64,000 nucleotides of DNA, from the NCBI GenBank assembly GCA_015152475.1, contig SUTW01000002.1, forward strand, positions 1 through 64,000, written 5' to 3'. Below are positions 32,966 to 40,877 of this stretch, piece by piece; positions within the stretch are counted from its first letter, which is position 1; the number at the start of each line of letters is the position of its first letter. A program made the translations under genes and the position numbers. The notes beneath the pieces were generated by a model that was not told the origin of the DNA, did no database searches, and saw nothing but the letters and a program-made list of their open reading frames with translations. Source of the stretch: Cyanobacteria bacterium SIG30. GTDB taxonomy: Bacteria; Cyanobacteriota; Vampirovibrionia; Gastranaerophilales; Gastranaerophilaceae.

Positions 32966-33199
32966 TTAAACCTCTTATTATAACCTATACTTTCTTACGG
33001 TTTTTTAAAGGTTAAACTTTATATTTTTAAGTTAAATTTTAATAAAAGTTTACAAGTTTTTATTTTTTTAAAAAATAAATTTTATTTTATTTTGTAAAAT
33101 TTTTGTCACAATGACATCTTTAGATATCAAAAAAAACAAACAAAAAGTTTTTATTTACACATCACTTAAATATAGCGGTAGTAAAAAGGAGGATTTATT

Positions 33200-33571
33200 A
33201 TGATTTTGGGTAATGTTGGGTTATTTGGTGCCACAGTTAATCAACCTACGGAAATTAAAACAAAAGATGGCGGAACATCAATTGCGGGGAATCTTGGATT
33301 ATTTCGAGGTTGTCTTAAACCGGCAGATAATAATGAAAGAGAAATACATGATGGAGTAATTCACCCAAATTGGGGAACAAAACAGCCAGCACAAGAAACG
33401 TTTGAAGGTGAAACTGAAATATTATTAGATTATTATGAAAATGCTATGGCGCCTTACAAAGAAGCAAGGGAAAAAGGTATTCATGTAACAACAATTTTTG
33501 ATGTTGACGCACAAGAAGCTCAAAAACTTATAGAAGTTCAAAAAAGATTAAAAGAACTTGGTGCAATTTAA
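33200..33571 (+). CDS. hypothetical protein with twin GNxGLF motif
   Basis: 123 residues. The N-terminal 40 residues contain a repeated motif, LGNVGLFGA (3-11) and AGNLGLFRG (29-37), separated by a polar loop. The rest is charged and helical at the end (EAQKLIEVQKRLKELGAI). No signal peptide. Very strong RBS (AAAGGAGG) suggests high expression. The 234-base AT-rich gap upstream has no other gene. A terminator follows. Family not recognised. Confidence 0.7.
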   Translation: MILGNVGLFGATVNQPTEIKTKDGGTSIAGNLGLFRGCLKPADNNEREIHDGVIHPNWGTKQPAQETFEGETEILLDYYENAMAPYKEAREKGIHVTTIFDVDAQEAQKLIEVQKRLKELGAI

Positions 33572-33596
33572 AACATAAGTAATAATTTTTCTCATA

Positions 33597-33627
33597 AAAA
33601 AAGAGCCATTCAATGGCTCTTTTTTTA
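33597..33627. terminator. rho-independent terminator
   Basis: AAAGAGCCAT / ATGGCTCTTT stem with T run; the A run on the other side would also serve the convergent tRNA-Pro. Confidence 0.9.
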
Positions 33628-33629
33628 AA

Positions 33630-33706
33630 TGGTCGGGATGACAGGATTTGAACCTGCGGCCCCCTCGTCCCAAGCGAGGTGCGCTACCAAGCTGCGCTAC
33701 ATCCCG
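33630..33706 (-). tRNA. tRNA-Pro(TGG)
   Basis: Minus strand, 77 bases including encoded CCA. Acceptor CGGGATG pairs with CATCCCG, anticodon loop CTTGGGA gives TGG, and the T arm is GCAGGTTCAAATCCTGT. Confidence 0.96.
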
Positions 33707-33790
33707 AGAAACTTGCAAACAACAATTTGCTATAAGCTTACTGTCATTAACGTTCGCTCAAATGAATTCTACCAACAACATTTTTTCAAG

Positions 33791-34147
33791 TCAAGCAGTA
33801 AGACTTTTAAAAGTTGAAAAAATTTGCTTTAAGGCTTTAATTGATAAAAATCTTTTTGCTATGGTGATTTTCTTTTTTGCTGGATAAAAAAGCAAAAGAA
33901 GGTTTAAAACATCAATCATTTTGAAAATAATTTTATAGAATTTGAAGCCTTGGAATTCTTTTATTATTCTGAATATTTTATTTATTTCTTTAAGCGATTT
34001 TCGAATTTCTTTAACTGATTCAATAATAACTTCTGCATCAATTTCCAATTTTTTTCGGTATTCGATAACAAAATCATCTGCGTTTTTGATTAAAACTACA
34101 AGAACTGTTGAAAGAAAAATTATAAAAATTGTTGCAAATTCTATCAT
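33791..34147 (-). CDS. small membrane protein, unknown
   Basis: 118 residues from ATG 34147. This start is preferred to the upstream one (34204) because TATAAT ends exactly six bases before it and the protein then opens directly with a membrane helix (FATIFIIFLSTVLVVLI). A charged helical middle (RKSLKEINKIFRIIKEFQ) is followed by a second hydrophobic stretch near residue 80 and a basic tail. It could be holin-like, given the DUF1353 and M15 genes next door, but it is encoded on the other strand. Family not recognised. Confidence 0.55.
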   Translation of the reverse strand: MIEFATIFIIFLSTVLVVLIKNADDFVIEYRKKLEIDAEVIIESVKEIRKSLKEINKIFRIIKEFQGFKFYKIIFKMIDVLNLLLLFYPAKKKITIAKRFLSIKALKQIFSTFKSLTA

Positions 34148-34153
34148 ATTTTT

Positions 34154-34159
34154 ATTATA
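34154..34159 (-). promoter_or_regulatory. -10 box of leaderless transcript
   Basis: TATAAT on the minus strand, exactly six bases from ATG 34147; -35 weak. Confidence 0.55.
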
Positions 34160-34367
34160 GCTTTTTTTAAAACTTCTTCTATACTTAATATGGACTATTT
34201 TCATTATTTAAAATTAACCATTGTTTTAAGATTTTTTTTACAAAACAGAGTAAAATCATTGGTTTTCTAGGCATATGATTTTTTTATTTTTTTCCTAAAC
34301 TTTACCTAAAAATTTTGTTACATTGAAAAAAGCTCATAATACTCTTAGCAAATCAAGAGGGATTATT

Positions 34368-34859
34368 ATGAGAGAAAAAGTTGAAAAAGTTATAATTAAA
34401 AATATTCCAAATATAAGTATTAGGGTTATTGATAAAAATGATGATAAATATTTAACGAGAAACAAAAAGAAATACCCTTTTATTTTAGAAAATGATGTTA
34501 ATTTTTTAGTTAAAACATCTAGGCGCGAATTTGAATTTCAAATTTTTGAAGGTTTTGTTTGGAATGGTGCCGATATTCCAAAAATATTCTTTTTTATTGG
34601 GCAAAGTAAAGACAATAACTATCTTGTAGCTTCAATGGTGCATGATTATTTAATTGAATATAAACACTTCATCCGCAAACACATTTTAAAAGAACAAGTT
34701 TCAATGAAAGAATATAGACGTCTTACCTCTCTTATTTTTAGGGAAATTTTAAAAGACCATAAAACAAATGTTGTAAAAGCAAATATTATGGGCTTTGCAG
34801 TTGATTTTTTCCAAATGACTTTTTGTGCAAAAAATTGGAGATGTAAAAAATGCAAATAA
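34368..34859 (+). CDS. DUF1353 family protein
   Basis: 163 residues from ATG 34368, which has GAGGG ahead; the TTG at 34323 has no such site. The DUF1353 pattern is clear in the centre: FEGFVWNGADIPKIFFFIGQ and VASMVHDYLIEY (the family's GF-x-tDgASiPr and HDyLy). DUF1353 proteins occur mostly in phages and prophages next to lysis genes; their biochemical role is not known. It overlaps the M15 peptidase gene by ten bases. Confidence 0.82.
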   Translation: MREKVEKVIIKNIPNISIRVIDKNDDKYLTRNKKKYPFILENDVNFLVKTSRREFEFQIFEGFVWNGADIPKIFFFIGQSKDNNYLVASMVHDYLIEYKHFIRKHILKEQVSMKEYRRLTSLIFREILKDHKTNVVKANIMGFAVDFFQMTFCAKNWRCKKCK

Positions 34860-35242
34860 CAAAAAATTTTACATTAGAGGAATTTACAAAATCAGAAACG
34901 GCCAAAAAGTTTAAAATAAAAAATACGCCAGAAGATTTTGAAATCGAAAATATAATAAATTTAGTTAAAAATCTCATGCAACCCTTGCGCGACCATTATA
35001 ACAAACCAATAATTATCACAAGTGGTTTTAGGTGTGAAGAATTAAACAGAAAAATTTTTGGTGCATTCAACAGTCAGCATATTCTTGGTGAAGCTTGTGA
35101 TTTTTATGTAAAGGGTGTTAATAATAAAGAGGTTTGCAATTACATAAAAGACAACATGTTATTTGACCAATTGATTTTGGAAAAATCCTGGATACATGTT
35201 TCGTATGCGCAAGAAAACAGAGAAGAATACATGATTCTTTAA
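34850..35242 (+). CDS. M15A-type D,D-carboxypeptidase/endolysin-like
   Basis: 130 residues with no signal peptide. A complete zinc peptidase site is visible: SGFRCEELNRKIFG, then SQHILGEACDFYV (His and Asp ligands) and SWIHVSYA (third His). This is the peptidase M15A/DUF882 fold that cuts peptidoglycan stem peptides; phage endolysins use it without a signal peptide, as here. It overlaps DUF1353 by ten bases, with GGAG ahead of ATG 34850. With DUF1353 it looks like the remnant of a phage lysis module kept in the chromosome. Confidence 0.85.
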   Translation: MQITKNFTLEEFTKSETAKKFKIKNTPEDFEIENIINLVKNLMQPLRDHYNKPIIITSGFRCEELNRKIFGAFNSQHILGEACDFYVKGVNNKEVCNYIKDNMLFDQLILEKSWIHVSYAQENREEYMIL

Positions 35243-35255
35243 AAAACTGCATAAA

Positions 35256-35425
35256 AAAGTGCAAGCCATCAAAACTTTAAAGGACCTACCCAAATCTTAT
35301 TATCGAAACCCCGAATAAAGTGATAGGCGTTTGCTGACTTGCATTATTATATTAACATATTTTTTATACAATTTTATCGCCCAAGAGACTTAGCCTGAGA
35401 GAATTAGCTTTTTGGCATTTTTCTA
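35256..35425. other. structured gene-free region, candidate RNA
   Basis: The 245-base gap before the parvulin gene has no coding frame but much structure. TGCAAG (35260-35265) pairs with CTTGCA (35338-35343), extended inward by TCA/TGA and AAAC/GTTT, with CCTA/TAGG nested inside. A second weaker hairpin spans about 35379-35415 (GCC...GGC). On the minus strand the first stem is followed by a T6 run and preceded by a TATAGA box near 35426, so a minus-strand RNA is the better reading; a leader of the parvulin mRNA is the alternative. No known family was recognised. Confidence 0.45.
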
Positions 35426-35487
35426 TACACTGCAAGGGTTTTTCAAAAATCTTATTTTTTGCTATTATTTTTAAAAAGGAGTAAGGC

Positions 35488-35865
35488 ATGAAAAAAATAA
35501 GCTATTTGTTATTGATTGCAGTTTTATTTTTATCTTTTTGCTACAATGTCAAGGCAGAAGTAAATTACAGAAAAGAGGTAAAAATGGTTCAACAAGTTAA
35601 TGCATCACATATTTTGGTTGCAACAGAAGCTGAGGCTAAAACTTTAAAAGCTGAAATTGAAAATGGCGCAAGTTTTGAAGAATTAGCAAAAGAGCATTCA
35701 AAATGCCCAAGTGGTTATGACGGTGGCAAACTTGGTTATTTTACAAGGGGTCAAATGGTTAAACCTTTTGAAGATGCCGCATTTGAAACTGAAATTGGCA
35801 AAATTTCAGATCCAGTGCAAACTCAATTTGGTTGGCATTTGATTAAAGTTATCGATAAAAAATAA
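35488..35865 (+). CDS. parvulin-type peptidyl-prolyl isomerase, exported
   Basis: 125 residues: signal peptide (1-23, ending VKA) and one PpiC/rotamase domain with ASHILVATEAEA, SFEELAKEHSKCPS, GGKLGYFTRGQMVKPFEDAA and QFGWHLIKV, the standard parvulin motifs. It speeds cis-trans isomerisation of proline bonds in exported proteins. RBS AAAGGAGT precedes ATG 35488. A second, larger parvulin lipoprotein is encoded at 45498. The SRP RNA gene begins 20 bases after the stop. Confidence 0.92.
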   Translation: MKKISYLLLIAVLFLSFCYNVKAEVNYRKEVKMVQQVNASHILVATEAEAKTLKAEIENGASFEELAKEHSKCPSGYDGGKLGYFTRGQMVKPFEDAAFETEIGKISDPVQTQFGWHLIKVIDKK

Positions 35866-35884
35866 TTTATGATACAATTTTAAT

Positions 35885-36145
35885 AACCACGCTCCACGGG
35901 GTCTTGCGAACTCTTGACCGGAAGCTTATGTCGGGTGCAGAGCCTACTGTGAGGCCTATAGGGGTGGGATTGAAAATGTTTTTATTGTTGATAGCTTGAA
36001 TATTGGTGGCGATTATGCTCCGAACCGTGTCAGGATGGAAACATAGCAGCACTAAGGTGAAGTTAACGGGTATTGATATTTAAGAAGTAGATAGAAATAT
36101 TGGATGTTTCATTTTTATATGTCGATAGGTAGTGGCGTGGTTTTT
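35885..36145 (+). ncRNA. ffs: signal recognition particle RNA (large form with Alu domain)
   Basis: The SRP54-binding helix 8 is unmistakable: GTGTCAGGATGG, GAAA-type turn, AGCAGCAC at 36027-36052, with GTCAGG / AGCAGC internal loop. The ends pair (ACCACGC 35886-35892 with GCGTGGT 36135-36141), followed by a T-rich terminator. At about 260 bases it is the long form with an Alu domain, like Bacillus and many cyanobacteria, not the short 4.5S form. TGA-TACAAT (35870-35878) is its extended -10. It guides signal peptide-bearing ribosomes to the membrane with Ffh. Confidence 0.92.
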
Positions 36146-36153
36146 ATTTTTTA

Positions 36154-36162
36154 TGTTAAAAT
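36154..36162 (+). promoter_or_regulatory. extended -10 of leaderless purB transcript
   Basis: TGT-TAAAAT immediately after the SRP RNA terminator; six bases to ATG 36169. Confidence 0.65.
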
Positions 36163-36168
36163 TGGTTT

Positions 36169-37446
36169 ATGATTGAAAGATATTCAAGAGAAAAAATTTC
36201 AAAAATTTGGGATTTAGAAAGTAAATTCAGATATTACCTAAATGTTGAAATTGCAGTGTGCGAAGCATATTGTGAACTTGGCAAAATCCCAAATGAAGCG
36301 CTTGAACATATTAAAAAAACTGCAAATTTTACAGTTGATAGAATTGCGGAAATTGAAAAAACTACAAACCATGATGTGATAGCGTTTTTAACCAATGTAA
36401 ATGAGAATGTTGGAGTTGATTATTCTCGTTATATTCATATGGGACTTACAAGTTCTGACGTTATAGACACTGCTTTTGCACTTCAAATTAAAGACGCGGC
36501 TTCAATAATTTTAGAAGATTTAGATGTTCTTTTAAACACAATTAAAAAAATGGCTCTTGAACATAAAGAAACGGTTTGCATGGGGCGTTCACATGGAATT
36601 GGAGCCGAAGTTACAACTTTTGGTTTTAAACTTTTGAATTGGTATGATATGTTTGAAAGAGCTAAAATTCGTCTTGAAAAATCTCTTGATGATATTTTGG
36701 TTGGACAAATGTCTGGACCAGTTGGTACTTATTCTAACATCACGCCAGATATTGAAAAATTAACCTGCAAAAAATTAGGTTTAAAGCAAGCAAAAATTTC
36801 AACGCAAGTTATTTCAAGGGATAGACATTCTGATTTTATAAATTCTCTTGCAATTCTGGCATCTGTTATTGAAAATTCAGCTGTTGAAATCAGACATTTA
36901 CAACGTTGGGAAGTTGCAGAAGTTGAAGAAGGATTCAAAAAAGGGCAAAAGGGTTCTTCGGCTATGCCTCATAAGAAAAATCCTATTTCAAGTGAAAATT
37001 TAACAGGTCTTGCACGCTTGGTTCGAGCAAATGCAATTTCGGCTCTTGAAAATATTACACTTTGGCACGAAAGAGATATTTCTCATTCTTCTGTTGAAAG
37101 AGTTATTTTTCCAGATTCAACAATTTTAATAGATTTTATGTTAAACAGATTAAACAATGTTTTAGAAAATCTTGTTATAAAAAAAGAGAACATGATTAAA
37201 AACACTGAAAAATATGGTGGAATAATCTATTCTCAAAATGCACTTTTGTTACTCACACAAAAAGGTATGACAAGAGAAGATGCTTATAAAATTGTTCAAA
37301 AAGAGGCTTTTGAAGCTTTTGAAAATGGTGCGGATTTTAAAGAATGCATTTCAAAATATTTAACAGAAGATGAATTAAAAAATTGTTTCAATCGTGAGAT
37401 GTATTTACAAAATATTGAAAAAGTTTTTGCAAGATTTGATTTTTAA
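36169..37446 (+). CDS. purB: adenylosuccinate lyase
   Basis: Catalyses two fumarate-releasing steps of purine synthesis. The 425-residue protein has the fumarase/aspartase signature GSSAMPHKKNP (262-272), the catalytic His region GRSHGIGAEVTTF and TSSDVIDTAFALQ. Length is typical. No ribosome binding site; an extended -10 lies exactly six bases before ATG 36169, predicting a leaderless mRNA. The 239-base gap after it contains inverted repeats but no gene. Confidence 0.96.
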   Translation: MIERYSREKISKIWDLESKFRYYLNVEIAVCEAYCELGKIPNEALEHIKKTANFTVDRIAEIEKTTNHDVIAFLTNVNENVGVDYSRYIHMGLTSSDVIDTAFALQIKDAASIILEDLDVLLNTIKKMALEHKETVCMGRSHGIGAEVTTFGFKLLNWYDMFERAKIRLEKSLDDILVGQMSGPVGTYSNITPDIEKLTCKKLGLKQAKISTQVISRDRHSDFINSLAILASVIENSAVEIRHLQRWEVAEVEEGFKKGQKGSSAMPHKKNPISSENLTGLARLVRANAISALENITLWHERDISHSSVERVIFPDSTILIDFMLNRLNNVLENLVIKKENMIKNTEKYGGIIYSQNALLLLTQKGMTREDAYKIVQKEAFEAFENGADFKECISKYLTEDELKNCFNREMYLQNIEKVFARFDF

Positions 37447-37548
37447 AAAATCTTTTTAAATTGCACTTTTCAAGCTTTATTTTAAACTGATGTCTTCATG
37501 ATTCTTAACATTGTTAAGAAAAATTAAGCATTGTTAAATATAGCTGAA

Positions 37549-37578
37549 ATCATGTCGCCATGCATGTTTTGACATGAT
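37549..37578. repeat. perfect inverted repeat ATCATGTC / GACATGAT
   Basis: 8-bp arms (37549-37556, 37571-37578) with a 14-base loop, no T run. A near-palindrome CTTAACAttgttaag lies 40 bases upstream (37504-37518). Possible operators or mRNA structures of the yggS-sepF control region. Confidence 0.5.
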
Positions 37579-37614
37579 GTGAAAAATTCTTATTTTTTAA
37601 TATGTTTAATTATT

Positions 37615-37642
37615 TGCCTAAGGCATGGAATGACCATATAAT
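37615..37642 (+). promoter_or_regulatory. yggS-sepF promoter
   Basis: TTGCCT (37615-37620), 16 bases, TATAAT (37637-37642). Confidence 0.65.
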
Positions 37643-37648
37643 TGAATT

Positions 37649-37665
37649 ATGCAAATAACTTGCAT
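37649..37665. promoter_or_regulatory. operator-like inverted repeat ATGCAA-N5-TTGCAT
   Basis: Perfect 6-bp arms placed around the expected transcription start of yggS, where a repressor would block initiation. Confidence 0.5.
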
Positions 37666-37685
37666 ATGACACAGGGAAGTGATTT

Positions 37686-38339
37686 GTGAAACCTTTATCT
37701 GAAAAGATTAAACAAAATCTCGAAAGAGTCAGCTCGGATATTAAACCATATAACGCTAAAATAGTCGCAGTTACTAAGTATTATGGCAAAGACGAGATGA
37801 TGGAGGTATATAGGCAAGGGCTTAGAGATTTTGGGGAGAGTAGAGCAGTTGAATCTATCGAAAAAATCAATAGTTTAGATGAGGAAGTAAAGTCAAAATC
37901 CACATATCATTTCATAGGACATTTACAAACGAATAAGGCTAAAAAAGTCGTTGGGGTTTTTGATTATATCCACTCGGTTGATTCAGTAAATCTTGCGAAA
38001 GAATTAGCCACTGTTGCTCAAAACAAAGGCATTATCCAAAAGATTTTTATTCAGGTAAATAATGCATTTGAGGAACAAAAATTCGGAATCGCACCTTCAC
38101 AATTGAATAATATACTTAATGAAATCCAAAAGCTTAAAAATTTGGAAGTGGTTGGTTTGATGAATATCGCGCCATTTACTGATGATGAGTTTGAATTACA
38201 TAAATTATTTAGAGAAATTTATAAGCTAAAAGAAGAATTTCAACTTAAGGAATTATCAATGGGTATGAGTCATGATTACAAAATCGCTCTTGAAGAAGGG
38301 GCAACAATAGTGAGACTTGGTAAAATATTATTTGAATAA
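37686..38339 (+). CDS. YggS/PLPBP family PLP-binding protein
   Basis: 217 residues; pyridoxal phosphate homeostasis protein with an alanine-racemase-like barrel and no known catalytic activity. The PLP Lys is in IVAVTKYYG (residue 31 region), with FGESRAVE, WH-like FIGHLQTNKAKKV and GMSHDYKIALEEGATIVRLG. Start is GTG 37686 with GGAAGTG ahead. sepF follows after 12 bases; the same pair occurs in many Gram-positive and cyanobacterial genomes. Confidence 0.93.
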   Translation: MKPLSEKIKQNLERVSSDIKPYNAKIVAVTKYYGKDEMMEVYRQGLRDFGESRAVESIEKINSLDEEVKSKSTYHFIGHLQTNKAKKVVGVFDYIHSVDSVNLAKELATVAQNKGIIQKIFIQVNNAFEEQKFGIAPSQLNNILNEIQKLKNLEVVGLMNIAPFTDDEFELHKLFREIYKLKEEFQLKELSMGMSHDYKIALEEGATIVRLGKILFE

Positions 38340-38351
38340 AGGAGAAGAAAA

Positions 38352-38852
38352 TTGGCAGGAATTACAGACAAGGTTAAATCGTTTTTAGACATTCTAGTTG
38401 GACCATTTGAAAGTGGCAGAGAAGACGACATTTTTGAAGACATGGCACAAGACATGGAAACTGAGTATCCAACAGAAGCAAATGTAGCGCTTCAACCAGC
38501 ATTTAAACCATCACGCAATCAGGATAGAAATCTTAAAGTTGTACCTATGGCAAACAAATCAAATCACGAAGTTGTTGTTTTTGAACCAAGAGCTTATAAC
38601 GAATCAATTTCAATTGTTGAAGCTTTAAAAGAAAGAAAAACAGTTATTTTAAATCTTCAATTATTAGATAGAGAACAATCTCAAAGAATCGTCGATTTCT
38701 TATGTGGTTGCACCCATGCACTTGACGGAAATCAAAGAAAAATTGGTGAGTTTGTATTTATATTTACTCCAAACAACATCAACCTAACTCAAGAAATGGT
38801 TAATTCAAAACTTGCTCTTGATGCACGTTGGAATCAATCACAAACATTATAA
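38352..38852 (+). CDS. sepF: cell division protein SepF
   Basis: SepF anchors and aligns FtsZ filaments at the division site. The 166-residue protein has an N-terminal helix likely to contact membrane (ITDKVKSFLDILVG), an acidic linker, and the SepF domain from about residue 70 (VVVFEPRAYNESISIVEALK, TVILNLQLLDREQSQRIVDF, KIGEFVFIFTPNNI). It starts with TTG 38352 with AAAGGAG ahead; no better start exists in frame. Second gene of the yggS operon. A terminator follows at 38920. Confidence 0.92.
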   Translation: MAGITDKVKSFLDILVGPFESGREDDIFEDMAQDMETEYPTEANVALQPAFKPSRNQDRNLKVVPMANKSNHEVVVFEPRAYNESISIVEALKERKTVILNLQLLDREQSQRIVDFLCGCTHALDGNQRKIGEFVFIFTPNNINLTQEMVNSKLALDARWNQSQTL

Positions 38853-38919
38853 ATACATAACTCAATCGGAGAAGTACGAGAGAGAATATAAGGATTTAAA
38901 CTCCTTTTACTATTTTATG

Positions 38920-38952
38920 TCGCACACGACTTTTGTCTGTGCGATTTTATTT
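38920..38952 (+). terminator. rho-independent terminator
   Basis: TCGCACA...TGTGCGA stem, extended by GAC/GTC around a TTTT loop, then a T-rich tail. Confidence 0.8.
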
Positions 38953-39030
38953 TGTTTTGTTGTAAAAATTATTGCCTAAGTGAGCTATTTTATTTTTTGA
39001 AAAATTATAATATTTTTAATACGTATTTCA

Positions 39031-39059
39031 TTGACAGTTGTAAGGTTTTTTTATAAAAT
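39031..39059 (+). promoter_or_regulatory. consensus promoter of leaderless transcript
   Basis: TTGACA (39031-39036), 17 bases, TAAAAT (39054-39059); exactly six bases to ATG 39066. The best sigma70-type match of the leaderless set. Confidence 0.8.
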
Positions 39060-39065
39060 TGAATT

Positions 39066-39902
39066 ATGGAAACAGTTTCAAAAGAGCTTTATTCAAATAT
39101 TCCGCCAACAAAAATCAGAAATAGGGTTGAGGTTTTTAGAACGCCATCAAACATACCCTTTTGGCACGTAATTGCTGATTATGTTTTTGGGAAGATGATT
39201 CGAAATCGTTTCTTTTCTGTTGCTGTAAAAAATGAGCAAAGTTACGAAAATAGGAACAAGGATTTTGCAACTATTTATTATGCACCTCATACTAACTGGT
39301 GGGATGGTCTTTTGGGCTATTTGATGATTCATCATATATTTAAAGCAAAGAAATTCAGAGTAATGATTGAAGAAATGAATAGATTTCCTTTGTTTAAATA
39401 TATTGGTGCTTATCCTATAAATAAAAAAAGTGCGCAAACTTCGCTCGAATCATTTAAATTTACAACAGACCATGTTTTAAATGATAAAGATTGTTGTCTT
39501 TTAATATTCCCACAAGGAATTATCAGACCTCCTTATCATAGACCGGAGGTTTTCGGAAGCGGACTTGCTTATCTTGTTGAGAAAGCAGTTAAGTTATATG
39601 GCGGTGTTAACTTGTTGCCAGTTGCTGTTAACTATTGCTTTTTAAGACAAGATAGACCTGAAATTCTTGTGGATTTTGGTGATGTTAAAACGATAACATC
39701 TATCGAATATGACAGAAAACAATTTACAAGCCTTTTGGCGCAGGATTTTGAAAGATTTTGTGATAAACAATTAGAAGATATTGGCAATGCTAATTTTGAA
39801 GGATATAAATATTTTTATAAAAATAAACTTCATTGGTGGAAGAGAATAGAAAAGCGATTAAAAGATATTGGAATGAATCAAGCAAAAAGAGAAAATAAGT
39901 AA
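39066..39902 (+). CDS. lysophospholipid acyltransferase family protein
   Basis: 278 residues. The PlsC/LPLAT catalytic motif is PHTNWWD (HxxxxD form) near residue 75, with FPQGIIRPP for the second conserved block near residue 148. It probably transfers acyl groups to a glycerophospholipid or related lipid at the inner membrane. No signal peptide or clear membrane helix. It starts a long operon with the ROK kinase (gap three bases), trpB and mfd. There is no ribosome binding site: the mRNA is predicted to start at the ATG. Confidence 0.85.
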   Translation: METVSKELYSNIPPTKIRNRVEVFRTPSNIPFWHVIADYVFGKMIRNRFFSVAVKNEQSYENRNKDFATIYYAPHTNWWDGLLGYLMIHHIFKAKKFRVMIEEMNRFPLFKYIGAYPINKKSAQTSLESFKFTTDHVLNDKDCCLLIFPQGIIRPPYHRPEVFGSGLAYLVEKAVKLYGGVNLLPVAVNYCFLRQDRPEILVDFGDVKTITSIEYDRKQFTSLLAQDFERFCDKQLEDIGNANFEGYKYFYKNKLHWWKRIEKRLKDIGMNQAKRENK

Positions 39903-39905
39903 AGT

Positions 39906-40877
39906 ATGAAAAATAAATATGCAATCGGAATAGACCTAGGTGGAACAAAAGTTCTTGGTGGAATAATAGATAAAACAACTGGCGAAGTATTATATAAAGT
40001 TAAAAATAAAACCAAAAAAGAAAAAGGTGAAGAGAAAATCACATCAATTATTTTTGAAACAATTGATGAACTTTTAACGGTTTCAAAGTTTAAAAAAGAA
40101 GATATTTCATCAATCGGTATAGGTGCCGCTGGACAAGTTGACAGAGAAAAAGGAATTTTGATATCTGCAATAAATTTAAATTGCAAAGACTTAAATTTAA
40201 AAGATTTGATTGAAGAAAAATTTGGTATAAAAACATATATAGGAAACGATGTTGAAGTTGCCGCTCTTGGTGAATTAAATTTTGGGGCAGGCAAAAATTT
40301 TAAAGACATAGTTTGTGTTTTTGTTGGTACTGGCATTGGTTCTTCAATTATAAAAGATGGAAAAATTCACTACGGTGCATCTGGTACTGCTGGCGAAATT
40401 GGACATATGATTGTGGATTTAAATGGCAGAGCCTGCGCTTGTGGTGCTAATGGTTGCCTTGAAGCTTATGCAAGCAGATCAGCCATTGAATCAAGAATTT
40501 TAGGTGCAATTAAAAAAGGTAGAAAATCAATAATAACTGATTTTGCACCAAAATTGAGTTCGATTAGTTCAAAACACATAAAACAATCACTTGATGCTCA
40601 TGATGAGGTTGTTAGCCAATATGTAAATGAAGCCGTTAGTTATTTATCAGGCGGGCTTGCTTCGGTTATGAATTTTTATAACCCAGAACTTATAATTTTG
40701 GGTGGTGGGTTAATTCAAAGCGTAGATGAATTTTATTTGGAAACAATAAGAAAGGCAAAAGTAAAAGCACTTCCAACTCCTGCTAAAAATATACAATTTA
40801 AAAGAGCAGAACTTGGCGATTATTCGGGAATAATTGGTGCAGCTTTACTTGAGGATGTTCAAAATGACAGAAATTAA
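39906..40877 (+). CDS. ROK family sugar kinase, probably glucokinase
   Basis: 323 residues. The ATP-binding motif IGIDLGGTKVLGG is at the N-terminus; the ROK zinc-type motif CACGANGCLEAYAS lies near residue 180 and GTAGEIGHM before it. It phosphorylates glucose or a related sugar; the ROK family also includes other hexose and ManNAc kinases. Not a repressor, since no DNA-binding N-terminus is present. Start ATG 39906 is coupled to the acyltransferase stop. Confidence 0.85.
   Translation: MKNKYAIGIDLGGTKVLGGIIDKTTGEVLYKVKNKTKKEKGEEKITSIIFETIDELLTVSKFKKEDISSIGIGAAGQVDREKGILISAINLNCKDLNLKDLIEEKFGIKTYIGNDVEVAALGELNFGAGKNFKDIVCVFVGTGIGSSIIKDGKIHYGASGTAGEIGHMIVDLNGRACACGANGCLEAYASRSAIESRILGAIKKGRKSIITDFAPKLSSISSKHIKQSLDAHDEVVSQYVNEAVSYLSGGLASVMNFYNPELIILGGGLIQSVDEFYLETIRKAKVKALPTPAKNIQFKRAELGDYSGIIGAALLEDVQNDRN

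Noticed and set aside
33629-33817. Open frame reading MVGMTGFEPAAPSS
   Set aside because: It is the tRNA-Pro gene read on the opposite strand, a well-known false protein.
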